Position numbers and translations under genes: made by a program. Below the pieces are notes generated by a model that was not told the DNA's origin, made no database searches, and was given only the letters and a program-made list of their open reading frames with translations. From Microvirga massiliensis (lineage in GTDB: Bacteria; Pseudomonadota; Alphaproteobacteria; Rhizobiales; Beijerinckiaceae), in assembly GCF_001006805.1 (NCBI RefSeq), contig NZ_LN811350.1, forward strand, positions 649,201 to 713,200: a stretch of 64,000 nucleotides of DNA, written 5' to 3'. Below are positions 45,455 through 55,670 of this stretch, piece by piece (the stretch's first letter is position 1; every line of letters starts with the position of its first letter).

Positions 45455-46387
45455 ATGAAGGGAGTCGGCTTGGCGCGCATCAATCTGAGGCAAGTGGAAG
45501 CGTTCCGCGCGGTGATGCTGTCGGGCAGCGTGACGGCAGCAGCGGACATGATGGGCGTAACGCAGCCGGCGGTGAGCCGATTGTTGCGCGATCTCCAAGC
45601 TCTGTTGAGAATGCCGCTCTTCGAAAAGCGGGGGACAGGTCTCGTGCCGACTGCCGCGGCCACCGCCCTCTATGCAGAAGTCGAACGCTCCTTCGTGGGT
45701 CTCGACCGAATCGTGGAGGCCGCGGAGGAAATCCGCACCCGCCGCACGGGAATGCTGCGTATCGCTGCCATGCCCGCCCTATCGAACGGAATCATGCCAC
45801 GCTTCGCCGGACGATTCGTTGCAGACCGGCCCAACCTCGACTTAGCCTTCTTTGGAATAATTTCGCCGCTCGTCATCGATTGGGTGCTCAATCTCCAGTG
45901 CGACATCGGCTTTGCGGAAGCTGCGATGGTCCACGCTGGGCTGCCGACGATCCCGATGCCGGTACTGCCGCGGGTCGCTGTTCTGCCAGAAGGGCATCAC
46001 CTGTGCGCCAAGACGATGCTCCGTCCGCATGACTTTGAGGGAGAGACCTTCGTATCCCTGACAGCCGGTAACGCCAGTAGACACCTAATCGACGGCGTTT
46101 TTACAAGGGACGGCATCTCTCGCGTCCTGCGGCTCGAGACGCCTCTGTCGGAAATCATGTGCGGACTGGTTTCCTCTGGCGTGGGCGTCGGCATCTGCGA
46201 TCCCTTCACGGCCGCCGAGTTCGCCTCGCGCGGTGTCGTCTCGCGCCAATTTCTGCCGCGCATCGATTTCGAATTTGCTGCCGTCTTTCCCCCACAACGC
46301 AGCCCCTCGGCAGTCGCGCAGGAATTCGTTGATGCCTTCGCGGAGGAGGTGCGCGCCATAGCGGCAAGCCTGTCGACCTGCCCCTGA
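45455..46387 (+). CDS. LysR family regulator, OccR/NocR-like
   Basis: This 310-residue protein has the LysR helix-turn-helix (about 12-65; ARINLRQVEAFRAVMLSGSVT, then TAAADMMGVTQPAVSRLLRDLQ) and a co-inducer domain (about 95-300). INLRQVEAFRAVML and FVGLDRI closely resemble OccR/NocR, the opine-responsive regulators of Ti plasmids. It is divergent from the operon it likely controls. The ATG at 45455 lacks a good ribosome binding site; a TTG at 45470 has GGGAG 5 bases upstream and may be the true start. Confidence 0.85.
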   Translation: MKGVGLARINLRQVEAFRAVMLSGSVTAAADMMGVTQPAVSRLLRDLQALLRMPLFEKRGTGLVPTAAATALYAEVERSFVGLDRIVEAAEEIRTRRTGMLRIAAMPALSNGIMPRFAGRFVADRPNLDLAFFGIISPLVIDWVLNLQCDIGFAEAAMVHAGLPTIPMPVLPRVAVLPEGHHLCAKTMLRPHDFEGETFVSLTAGNASRHLIDGVFTRDGISRVLRLETPLSEIMCGLVSSGVGVGICDPFTAAEFASRGVVSRQFLPRIDFEFAAVFPPQRSPSAVAQEFVDAFAEEVRAIAASLSTCP

Positions 46388-46633
46388 GCACGCATCTCTG
46401 GTCGCTGTCGTCGTACGATCTTCGGGGTGCGAATTCTCACGGTCCGCGAGTGTTGACTATCCGGTCCATTCGAGATTCGAGCAGAATCCCCGAATCCGAT
46501 GTCAGCGGCCGCCCGTCGCTCCCTGAGGGCGGCCATCGGCTTGTGGCAGGTGAATCGGCAGCGTCAAGCCCGGCTTGCCGGATGAACCTAGGCCTGTCAT
46601 CTCCTCACCCTTTCGCCCTCCCACGGAAGATCC

Positions 46634-47533
46634 GTGCTTCTAGCCCGCCTCGCTCCCCCTCTTTTCGTCGTGATCTGGGCGACCGGATTCGTGGTCGCAC
46701 GGGCGGTCGTCCCGCACTCGGATCCATGGACGTTTCTGGTCCTCCGCTACGCGCTCGCCATCTCCGCGCTCTCGGTCTTTGCCTTCCTGGTCAGAGCGCC
46801 TTGGCCGCGCGGGTCCATGGAATGGTTCAATGCCCTGGTGGCAGGAATCCTTCTGCACGGATTTTATCTGGGTGGCGTGTTCTTTGCCGTGAAGCATGGG
46901 CTTCCTGCCGGGATCGCCGCGCTGATCAGCAGCTTGCAGCCGCTTGCGACGGGCGTTCTCGTCGGGCCGCTCCTCGGCGAGCGCGTGACGCCGCGGCGTT
47001 GGGTCGGCATCGCGGTCGGGCTCACGGGTGCGATTCTCGTGGTGCTGCCGGGTCTTCTGGCAGCCGAGGGCTTCACGATATTCCCGGTCTTCGCCTGCCT
47101 CATCGCGATGCTGTCGATCACGCTCGGGACTATCTGGCAGAAGCGCACTGGAGGAGGGGGGGACCTGCGGACCCAGACCGTTGTCCAGTATCTCGGAGCC
47201 ATTGCCATCACCTTGCCAGCTGCATTGCTGGTCGAGGAGGGCAGGTTCGACCTCGTTTTCCCGGCAATTGCCGGCCTCCTGTGGGCGGTCTTCGGGCTCT
47301 CGATCGGAGCGATCGGTCTTCTCCTCTACCTGATCCGGCGCGGCGCGGTCGCGGGCATCGCGACGCTGCTCTACCTCGTCCCTCCGGTGTCGGCCCTGAT
47401 GGCCTTCTTTCTGTTCGGGGAGACCCTCACGCTGATCCAGATTTCGGGAATGGCCGTTGCAGCCCTCGGTGTCGCGGTTGCCAACCGACCCGACCAAGTC
47501 ACGACAAATAGAGGGTCAACAGCGGCGCGGTGA
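46634..47533 (+). CDS. EamA/DMT family transporter
   Basis: This 299-residue protein has ten membrane helices in two EamA repeats (about 1-140, 150-290), as in RhaT/YdcZ-type exporters of amino acids or metabolites. It starts at a GTG at 46634. The 246 bases between the LysR gene and this one hold no gene that I can see. The mcd gene follows shortly on the same strand. The exported substrate is unknown. Confidence 0.85.
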   Translation: MLLARLAPPLFVVIWATGFVVARAVVPHSDPWTFLVLRYALAISALSVFAFLVRAPWPRGSMEWFNALVAGILLHGFYLGGVFFAVKHGLPAGIAALISSLQPLATGVLVGPLLGERVTPRRWVGIAVGLTGAILVVLPGLLAAEGFTIFPVFACLIAMLSITLGTIWQKRTGGGGDLRTQTVVQYLGAIAITLPAALLVEEGRFDLVFPAIAGLLWAVFGLSIGAIGLLLYLIRRGAVAGIATLLYLVPPVSALMAFFLFGETLTLIQISGMAVAALGVAVANRPDQVTTNRGSTAAR

Positions 47534-47572
47534 GCGTTTATGCTGCACCGCACAGTTCCTGCCGAGGGCCCG

Positions 47573-49246
47573 ATGACCGCCGTACCCGCTGCTGCCTTGC
47601 CATTACCCGAACTCGTCTCGACTGTCCGGGAGGCCGCGGACGCCGTCGCGGAACTCCTCGATGAAGCAACACGGCAGATCCGTGCGCTCGTCATCGTCGA
47701 TGGGCGGCTTTCGCCGGAGAGGTTCGAGGCCGAACAGCACGCTGCACATGGCCTCGCATGGCTTGCGACCTATGTGACGGCGATTCGCGAGCTGGCCACT
47801 TACGCAGAGCGTCTTTCAGCCGAGGGCCGGCTGGGGGAAATCGAAGAATTGCTCGTTCGGGTCGGAGCCGGCGAATACCTCGAACAGGTGTTCGGCGGCA
47901 TCCCGATGAGCCAGACGGAGTTCGTGCGGCTCTCGACCCTAGGGCTGCCGATGCGAGATGCGGCGCGGTTCCGCACTCCGGTCGTCGATGCCCTGATCGC
48001 ATCAGGCAACACGGCTGCGCATCGAGCGCGTCTGGCTCGCCTTCTGCGCGAGAGAGGAAGCGGTGCGATCTTCGGGGATCCCGGCCTCGATGACACGCTC
48101 GAGGCGATCCGGTCGGAGATGCGCCGCTTCGGTGAAGCCGAGGTGGTGCCCCATGCCCATAAGTGGCACCTCGAGAACGCCTATATCCCGCTCGAGATCA
48201 TCTCGAAGATGGCCGAACTCGGCGTGTTCGGCCTCACGATCCCGGAAGAATTCGGTGGCATGGGGCTCTCCAAGGTGTCGATGTGCGTCGTCTCCGAGGA
48301 GCTGTCGCGTGCCTACATCGGAGTCGGGTCGCTCGGGACCCGATCCGAGATTGCGGCCGAGCTCATCCTCGGCGGCGGGACCGAGGATCAGAAGATGCGC
48401 TTCCTGCCCGGCATCGCATCGGGCGAAATCCTTCCGACGGCCGTTTTCACGGAGCCGAATACCGGCTCGGATCTGGCCTCCCTGCGTACGCGGGCGGTGC
48501 GCGACGGCGATGTCTATCGTGTCCATGGCAACAAAACCTGGATCACGCATCCCGTCCGGGCGGATCTTATGACAATGCTCGTGCGCACGAATCCTGACGA
48601 GCCCGGTCACCGCGGCCTGTCGATCCTGCTGGCGGAAAAGCCGCGAGGAACCGACGAGATGCCGTTCCCCGTCGAGGGCATGAGCGGTGGCGAAATCGAG
48701 GTGCTCGGCTATCGCGGCATGAAGGAATTCGAGCTCGCGTTCGACGGCTTCGAGGTGCCGGCGGACAACCTCCTCGGCGGCGTGGAGGGTCAGGGATTCA
48801 AGCAGCTCATGCAGACCTTCGAGTCCGCGCGCATTCAGACGGCGGCGCGTGCCGTCGGCGTCGCTCAATCGGCTCTCGACCTCGGCTTGCGTTATGCCGA
48901 AGAGCGGATCCAGTTCGGAAAGCCGCTCGCCGCGTTTCCGCGCGTTTTCGACAAGCTCGTGCTGATGGCCGCAGAGATCCACATGGCGCGCCAGCTCACC
49001 TATTTCGCGGGCCGCGCAAAGGACGAAGGGAAGCGCTGTGATCTCGAGGCCGGCATGGCGAAGCTGATGGCTGCCCGAGTCGCGTGGTCCGCGGCCGACA
49101 ATGCGCTCCAGATCCATGGCGGGAACGGCTTCGCGCAGGAATACCCAATCTCGCGGGTTCTATGCGACGCGCGAATCCTCTCGATCTTCGAGGGAGCCGC
49201 CGAGATCCAGGCGCAGGTCATCGCGCGGCGCCTGATCGAAAGCTGA
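47573..49246 (+). CDS. mcd: (2S)-methylsuccinyl-CoA dehydrogenase
   Basis: This 557-residue FAD enzyme is an acyl-CoA dehydrogenase with about 160 extra N-terminal residues. That extension and the phrases IVDGRL, HGLAWLATYV and YLEQVFGGIPMSQTEFVR match methylsuccinyl-CoA dehydrogenase of the ethylmalonyl-CoA pathway, which makes mesaconyl-C1-CoA. The core has EPNTGSDLASLRTRA, WITHPVRAD and the C-terminal NALQIHGGNGFAQEYP. I chose the ATG at 47573 (GAGGG upstream) over one at 47540. ccr and ecm lie 12-16 kb away. A stem GGCGACC/GGTCGCC follows at 49267-49302. Confidence 0.9.
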   Translation: MTAVPAAALPLPELVSTVREAADAVAELLDEATRQIRALVIVDGRLSPERFEAEQHAAHGLAWLATYVTAIRELATYAERLSAEGRLGEIEELLVRVGAGEYLEQVFGGIPMSQTEFVRLSTLGLPMRDAARFRTPVVDALIASGNTAAHRARLARLLRERGSGAIFGDPGLDDTLEAIRSEMRRFGEAEVVPHAHKWHLENAYIPLEIISKMAELGVFGLTIPEEFGGMGLSKVSMCVVSEELSRAYIGVGSLGTRSEIAAELILGGGTEDQKMRFLPGIASGEILPTAVFTEPNTGSDLASLRTRAVRDGDVYRVHGNKTWITHPVRADLMTMLVRTNPDEPGHRGLSILLAEKPRGTDEMPFPVEGMSGGEIEVLGYRGMKEFELAFDGFEVPADNLLGGVEGQGFKQLMQTFESARIQTAARAVGVAQSALDLGLRYAEERIQFGKPLAAFPRVFDKLVLMAAEIHMARQLTYFAGRAKDEGKRCDLEAGMAKLMAARVAWSAADNALQIHGGNGFAQEYPISRVLCDARILSIFEGAAEIQAQVIARRLIES

Positions 49247-49266
49247 TCCGCGCGAGTCCAGCGGAA

Positions 49267-49302
49267 GGCGACCTCATGTCCGGCGGCGACGCGTAGGTCG
49301 CC
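49267..49302 (+). terminator. Possible terminator hairpin after mcd
   Basis: GGCGACC (49267-49273) and GGTCGCC (49296-49302) form a perfect 7-bp stem around 22 bases, starting 20 bases after the mcd stop. There is no T-run, so it is only a candidate. Confidence 0.35.
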
Positions 49303-49310
49303 GGCCCCGC

Positions 49311-49922
49311 TCAGTCCCGTTCTTCCGAGCCACCCTTCGACAGGGGACGCTGGTTGGTCTTTCCCGCCCGGGCAGCGCGTTTCGGAGGCTTCTCGTCGCC
49401 CGTCGAGGATTGCGAGCGCCCGCCGGACTGCGTCGCCGTGGGATGCCCTCTGACGAGGGTTCCCTTCGGGACGTCGACCACGTTTCCGGGGGCAGGCACG
49501 CGGCCGCGCGCTCCGGTCTCGCGATCCGTGTCGACAGGCCCCCCGCTCTCCGTGCGAGCCGCGCGGGGTGCCGGCGCGGTGCGTGCCGTGCGCGTGGTCG
49601 ATTCGACGATCTCCTCGTTGGCGATCTCGAGGCGAACGGGACCCGCGCCCTTCTCGGGCGGAACCTCGTCGAAGCCGCGCACGCCGGCCGGCGAGCCGCT
49701 GCGCGGACGCCCGGCATCGATCTCGCTCATGCTCAGATCCGGGTCGATCTTCGTCGAGGCGCCCATCGTGCCGGTCGCCTTCTCGGCTGCGCGCTTGGTG
49801 TTGCCGACTTCATTCCGGCTGGTCGGACCGGCCACGAACTCGCCGCTGTTCTCCTCGGCAATCTCGTCGAGGGCCTGCTCGACCGTGGGCTCTTCAGTCT
49901 GGCCGCGCTTGTCCCGTGCCAT
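49311..49922 (-). CDS. Disordered hypothetical protein
   Basis: A 203-residue product rich in Arg, Gly, Glu, Pro, Ser and Thr, with almost no hydrophobic core. It looks intrinsically disordered and cytoplasmic. The N-terminus has an acidic TVEQALDEIAEENSGEF segment, which may be a short helix. No family is recognised. It has a standard ATG and codon use like the neighbours, which supports a real gene. Confidence 0.5.
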   Translation of the reverse strand: MARDKRGQTEEPTVEQALDEIAEENSGEFVAGPTSRNEVGNTKRAAEKATGTMGASTKIDPDLSMSEIDAGRPRSGSPAGVRGFDEVPPEKGAGPVRLEIANEEIVESTTRTARTAPAPRAARTESGGPVDTDRETGARGRVPAPGNVVDVPKGTLVRGHPTATQSGGRSQSSTGDEKPPKRAARAGKTNQRPLSKGGSEERD

Positions 49923-50110
49923 GTCGTATCCTCCAATCCTGTTACAACTCGGTCGAGGCTATCGTAAGGGGCCAAAGCCCGTGTCCGATCCGCGGATATC
50001 GCGGGAGTTTCCCTCCGATGCTCTCGCCTTTCCGCAGCATGCAGTGATCTCCTGCGGGCTGCCGCATCTGCACCGACCGGCGCAGTGGCAAGAGCCCTCG
50101 AGCCGGCGAG

Positions 50111-50842
50111 TCACTGCTGGGTTCCTGCGAGCTCCCGTCCGATATCCTCGAGCTGCGCGATGTGCTCGCGCACGTGACCGAGAGCGAGCTTGGCGATCGT
50201 CGCCTGCTCGTGACTACGGGGATTGCTGCTCAGGAAGCGCTCGTGAATCGCCGCGAGCTCTCGGTGCTTCTCCAATTGCAGATTGACATAATCCCGATCG
50301 AAGGCGAGACCCGGCTGTGCTTGCGACATGCGCTGCATCATGGCGGAGCCCTGGTCCGAAATGACCGGCGCCGTCGCGGCTTCACGGCTCCCCGTCGAGG
50401 AGGTCGCCGCCGGTTCGGCAAGACCGTGGAGAACGTCGGTCAGCAGATTCTGTTCGGCCTCCTCCCATGCAGCGAACTGCTTCACGTGAGGATTCTGGGC
50501 CTTTGTCCGCGCGAAAGTGGAGGCTTGCAGGGTCACGGTTCCGGCGGCCAACGTGTCACGGACGTGGCTCTCATCGATGGCGCCGGACGGGGTTGCCGAC
50601 GCAGCGCGCGCCGTGTCCGGGGCACCGCCGGTGCGCGGCCTTGCAGCCGTATCGGCCGGCGATCCGCCCCGCTGCAATCTCTGCTGTTGCTCCGTTTCGT
50701 TCGGCTGGCCCGGTATCGCACCAGCGCCGTCCTGCGTCGGTTTGGGAGTGACCGGAATCGGCGCCGTCATGGGATTGCTCTGCGCGAGCACCGGCACCGA
50801 GAGTCCGATTGTAAGAAGCGTCACCAGCCCTGAGCGAAGCAT
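50111..50842 (-). CDS. DUF4142 domain protein, secreted
   Basis: This 243-residue protein has a signal peptide (about 1-20, LLTIGLSVPVLAQ), a long Pro/Gly/Thr-rich linker and a DUF4142 helical bundle (about 90-235; QASTFARTKAQNPHVKQFA, DRDYVNLQLEKHRELAAIH). DUF4142 proteins are periplasmic with ferritin-like helical folds and unknown role, often linked to stress or plant-associated growth. The ATG at 50842 is chosen since upstream codons lack a signal pattern. Confidence 0.85.
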   Translation of the reverse strand: MLRSGLVTLLTIGLSVPVLAQSNPMTAPIPVTPKPTQDGAGAIPGQPNETEQQQRLQRGGSPADTAARPRTGGAPDTARAASATPSGAIDESHVRDTLAAGTVTLQASTFARTKAQNPHVKQFAAWEEAEQNLLTDVLHGLAEPAATSSTGSREAATAPVISDQGSAMMQRMSQAQPGLAFDRDYVNLQLEKHRELAAIHERFLSSNPRSHEQATIAKLALGHVREHIAQLEDIGRELAGTQQ

Positions 50843-51065
50843 CGATGATCTCCTGCAGCCGTCCTTTCCCGAACGTCCGCAGGCCAAAATTGTTCGCGAG
50901 GTTTCTCGGGTTTGTGGCCCAGTACTCTACTCTTCTCCGTGTCGCAGAGGTCGAGCGCCAGGCAAGATCCGGCACAGGAGGGCAGACCCTCAGGACATCA
51001 GGCGCCACGTCCGTGCCGAAGGAAATTGGCCCGCCCTCAGTGGGCAGGCGCGAACTCACTCTGCC

Positions 51066-52600
<1,535 letters not shown>

Positions 52601-55522
52601 TTACGCCGCTTGTACCGAGGCGCCCCTCAGGCGTGAGATTTCGATCATGGCGCGTGCTCTTGCCGCGCTGAAGTGATCCACGACTCCGGCGGCCGATCGC
52701 GTTTCCAGGAGACTCTCCTCGAGACGGCTGCATGCGTTACTGAGCTCCATGAACCCGAGCATTCCCGTTTGCGACACGAGACGGTGGGCTGCGCGGGCTG
52801 CTTCCGCGGGATCGCCGGCCCCGGGATCGAGTTCGGCGAGCTGGTCGCTCAGCTTTCGAAGCATCTGGCTCATCTTGTCGGTGCCGAGCAGGGCGCAGAG
52901 ATCGTCGAAGACAGCCTGATCGAGAACCATGTCCTGCTCTTCACAATGCTCAGCTTGCGGTGGACCCGTCTCGACGACCACGAAATCGGAAATCCAGCGA
53001 TCAATGACCGTATAAAGCTGCTCGCGATCGAAGGGCTTGCCGACATGGTCGTTCATCCCGGCCTTCCGGAACTCCTCGATCTGCTCGGGAAGCACGTTGG
53101 CCGTCATGGCGATGATGGGTAGGCTCCGCTCCGGGCCGGGCAACTCCCGGATGCGGCGTGTTGCCGTTAGCCCATCCATCCCGGGCATCTGGATGTCCAT
53201 GAGGACGACGTCGTAGCTGTTTTTCCGGACAGCGTCGATCGCTTCCTGCCCATTCTCGGCGACATCCACCTGATGTCCCTGCGCTTCCAGGACGGCGCGA
53301 GCCAGGACATGATTGGCCTCGACATCCTCCACCAGGAGGATGCTTGCCGGGCGCAGGCCGGCACCAGCGCTCCGCTGGGACTCGGTTTGGCTGTATCGTG
53401 CCTCGGCCTTGCCGAGCTCGACGGTAAACCAGAACGTCGAGCCCTGGCCTTCCCGGCTTTCCACACCGATGGATCCTCCCATGAGCTCCACGAGGTGTTT
53501 CGAGATGGCGAGCCCGAGCCCCGTTCCTCCGAATTCACGGCTGATCGACCCGTCGATCTGGCTGAAGCGCTGGAACAGGCGAGACTGCTTGTCGAAGGGA
53601 ATTCCGATACCCGTGTCGCTCACGCGAAACCGGATTCGATACCCGGACTCCGTGCTCCGCTCGACCCAAACGGTCAGCGCGACGGAGCCTTTCGGTGTGA
53701 ACTTCACGGCGTTGTTGAGGAGATTCAGGAGCACTTGCCGGAGCCTGGCCTCGTCACCGTCGACCCAGGTCGGCAGGTTCGGGTCGAGGGATACACTGAC
53801 CTCGAGGCGCTTCTTCGCGGCCATCGCTCGTACGATGGCGATGCAGTTGTCGATCAGGGCCTTGAGCGAGAGCGGCTGCATGGACAGGTCGACCTGACCG
53901 GCCTCGATCTTCGAGAAATCGAGGACATCGTTGACGACCGTCAGCAATGCCAAGCCCGCGGTCCGGATCCGCTCGACATAGCTCCGGGTCTCCGCCGCCA
54001 TATCGGGATGGTCGAGGAGGAGATCCGCGAATCCCAGTATGCCGTTCAGCGGCGTTCGAATTTCATGGCTCATCGAGGCCAGGAACTCCGATTTCGCCTT
54101 GCTGACTCCCTCCGCATGTCTCCGGGCCGCCTCTGCGAGCGACTTCGCCTCGGCCAGCGCGACCTCGATCGTCTTGCGTACCGTGATATCCGTATAGGTC
54201 CGCACGGCACCACCGTCCGCGAGAGGAACGGTGCGGATCTCGAGAACAGTCCCGTTCGGACGCTCCCGCTCGTAGGTATGGCGGTTGCCGTTGACGCCGC
54301 GCTCTTTGACCCACTGCTTGAAGGCGGCATCACACCGGGTGAATTCGTCCTTGTCCAGCTGATACTGCCGCACCTCCGCGAAAGTCGGATGGCGGGAGAG
54401 GAGCGATTCCGGCAGGTCCAGCAGCTCGAGTGCGCGGTGATTGTAGACTTGCACGGTTTCCGTCGCGTCGAACATCACCAGGCCTTGATCCATGTTCTCA
54501 AGGGTGGCGCGCAACAGCTTCGTCTGCTGCCGAAGGCCGCGCTCGGCAACCTCGCGTCGCTGAACCTCTCGTGCGACGAGGACTCCGAGGAGAAGAAACC
54601 CGCCGATGATGACGAGTGTGATGACAAGGTCCCGCTTGCCGCGCCTGACCCATTCGGCCAGGATATCGGCCTTGCTGACGGTCGCTGCGATGACGAGCGG
54701 AAGCCGATCGACCGTCCGGTAAGCGGTGACGCGATTGGCTTGGTCAATGGAGCCCGAAACCTTGGGGGAGCCTTCCGGGGCGTCCCGAAGCCTCTCGCGC
54801 ACGAGGGCGACGTCGGGATGCTCCCGTCCAACCACGCCGGCATTGGACGGATTGTGCGCCAGAAGAACCCCGTCCCGGCGAAGGAGCGAGATCATATTGC
54901 TGTGGCCGGTGCTGATGCTCTGGTAGAAGCGCTGAATGGGGCCAAGCGGGAGCGCCACGATGGCGACTGCAGGCTCGGCGGCATTGTCTCCCTGCACGGA
55001 GCGACTGAGCGGAATGAACCATTCCCCGCGCGTCTCATCCAGAAATGCCCGGCCGATCCAAAGATCGTTTTCCTGCCTCTCCCGGCGCTCGCGGAGGGTA
55101 TCCGCCACGAAATCCGTGCGCAGAGCCGGCCCTCCGTGCGCAAGCACGGCGCCTGTCTTGCCCTCGACGATCAGGATCGACAGGACCGCCTCGTTCGTCT
55201 CCGCCAGAACATCGAGGAACCCGCGTCGGGAATCTTCCGGAACAGTTGCCGGGAGGCTGGAGCGAGTCACGATCTGCAACGTCGCGTCGGCTGCGAGAAT
55301 GGTCTGGGCTGCATGCTGATCGAGAGCCCTGACGATCGTTTCGACGGAAGACCCTGCGACCGACGACAACTGTCGGTTCGACTGCCACACGACCCACAGG
55401 GTGAGCGCGACGAGGCTGAGACCGGCCAGTGCGACGCCAATCCAGATCGCCTTGCTGAAGGAGATCGCGGCACCGCTCCGCGGCGGCGTTCCACCAGACG
55501 GGTTTTCGGGCTCCTCCAACAC
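52601..55522 (-). CDS. Hybrid sensor histidine kinase with receiver and HPt domains
   Basis: This 973-residue protein has two membrane helices (about 25-48 and 297-320) around a periplasmic sensor domain of the Cache type, a PAS-like domain (about 345-455), a HisKA dimerisation domain with phosphorylated His486 ([10 protein letters not shown]), a HATPase (about 585-715; [16 protein letters not shown]), a receiver with Asp776 ([11 protein letters not shown]) and an HPt domain with His913 (AAHRLVS). The phosphorelay is therefore complete within one chain, and an output regulator is not nearby. The start is a GTG at 55522; a hairpin lies at 55545-55560 in its leader. The signal is unknown. Confidence 0.88.
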   Translation of the reverse strand: MLEEPENPSGGTPPRSGAAISFSKAIWIGVALAGLSLVALTLWVVWQSNRQLSSVAGSSVETIVRALDQHAAQTILAADATLQIVTRSSLPATVPEDSRRGFLDVLAETNEAVLSILIVEGKTGAVLAHGGPALRTDFVADTLRERRERQENDLWIGRAFLDETRGEWFIPLSRSVQGDNAAEPAVAIVALPLGPIQRFYQSISTGHSNMISLLRRDGVLLAHNPSNAGVVGREHPDVALVRERLRDAPEGSPKVSGSIDQANRVTAYRTVDRLPLVIAATVSKADILAEWVRRGKRDLVITLVIIGGFLLLGVLVAREVQRREVAERGLRQQTKLLRATLENMDQGLVMFDATETVQVYNHRALELLDLPESLLSRHPTFAEVRQYQLDKDEFTRCDAAFKQWVKERGVNGNRHTYERERPNGTVLEIRTVPLADGGAVRTYTDITVRKTIEVALAEAKSLAEAARRHAEGVSKAKSEFLASMSHEIRTPLNGILGFADLLLDHPDMAAETRSYVERIRTAGLALLTVVNDVLDFSKIEAGQVDLSMQPLSLKALIDNCIAIVRAMAAKKRLEVSVSLDPNLPTWVDGDEARLRQVLLNLLNNAVKFTPKGSVALTVWVERSTESGYRIRFRVSDTGIGIPFDKQSRLFQRFSQIDGSISREFGGTGLGLAISKHLVELMGGSIGVESREGQGSTFWFTVELGKAEARYSQTESQRSAGAGLRPASILLVEDVEANHVLARAVLEAQGHQVDVAENGQEAIDAVRKNSYDVVLMDIQMPGMDGLTATRRIRELPGPERSLPIIAMTANVLPEQIEEFRKAGMNDHVGKPFDREQLYTVIDRWISDFVVVETGPPQAEHCEEQDMVLDQAVFDDLCALLGTDKMSQMLRKLSDQLAELDPGAGDPAEAARAAHRLVSQTGMLGFMELSNACSRLEESLLETRSAAGVVDHFSAARARAMIEISRLRGASVQAA

Positions 55523-55544
55523 GACTCCCTCGGGCCGGTTCGAT

Positions 55545-55560
55545 CCGGGGCCATCCCCGG
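55545..55560 (-). promoter_or_regulatory. Hairpin in the histidine kinase leader
   Basis: CCGGGG (55545-55550) and CCCCGG (55555-55560) pair around a 4-base loop, 22 bases before the kinase GTG. It may slow translation or be a chance GC-rich palindrome. Confidence 0.3.
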
Positions 55561-55670
55561 CCGGTCTGCACCGCGGCCACTATCCGCCACGACGTTTAAG
55601 GGGGCGTCAACTCGGCGGATGGCCGCGCCTCAAAACTTCCCATGTTTGACGAAGCGTTTGCCAGCCAAGG

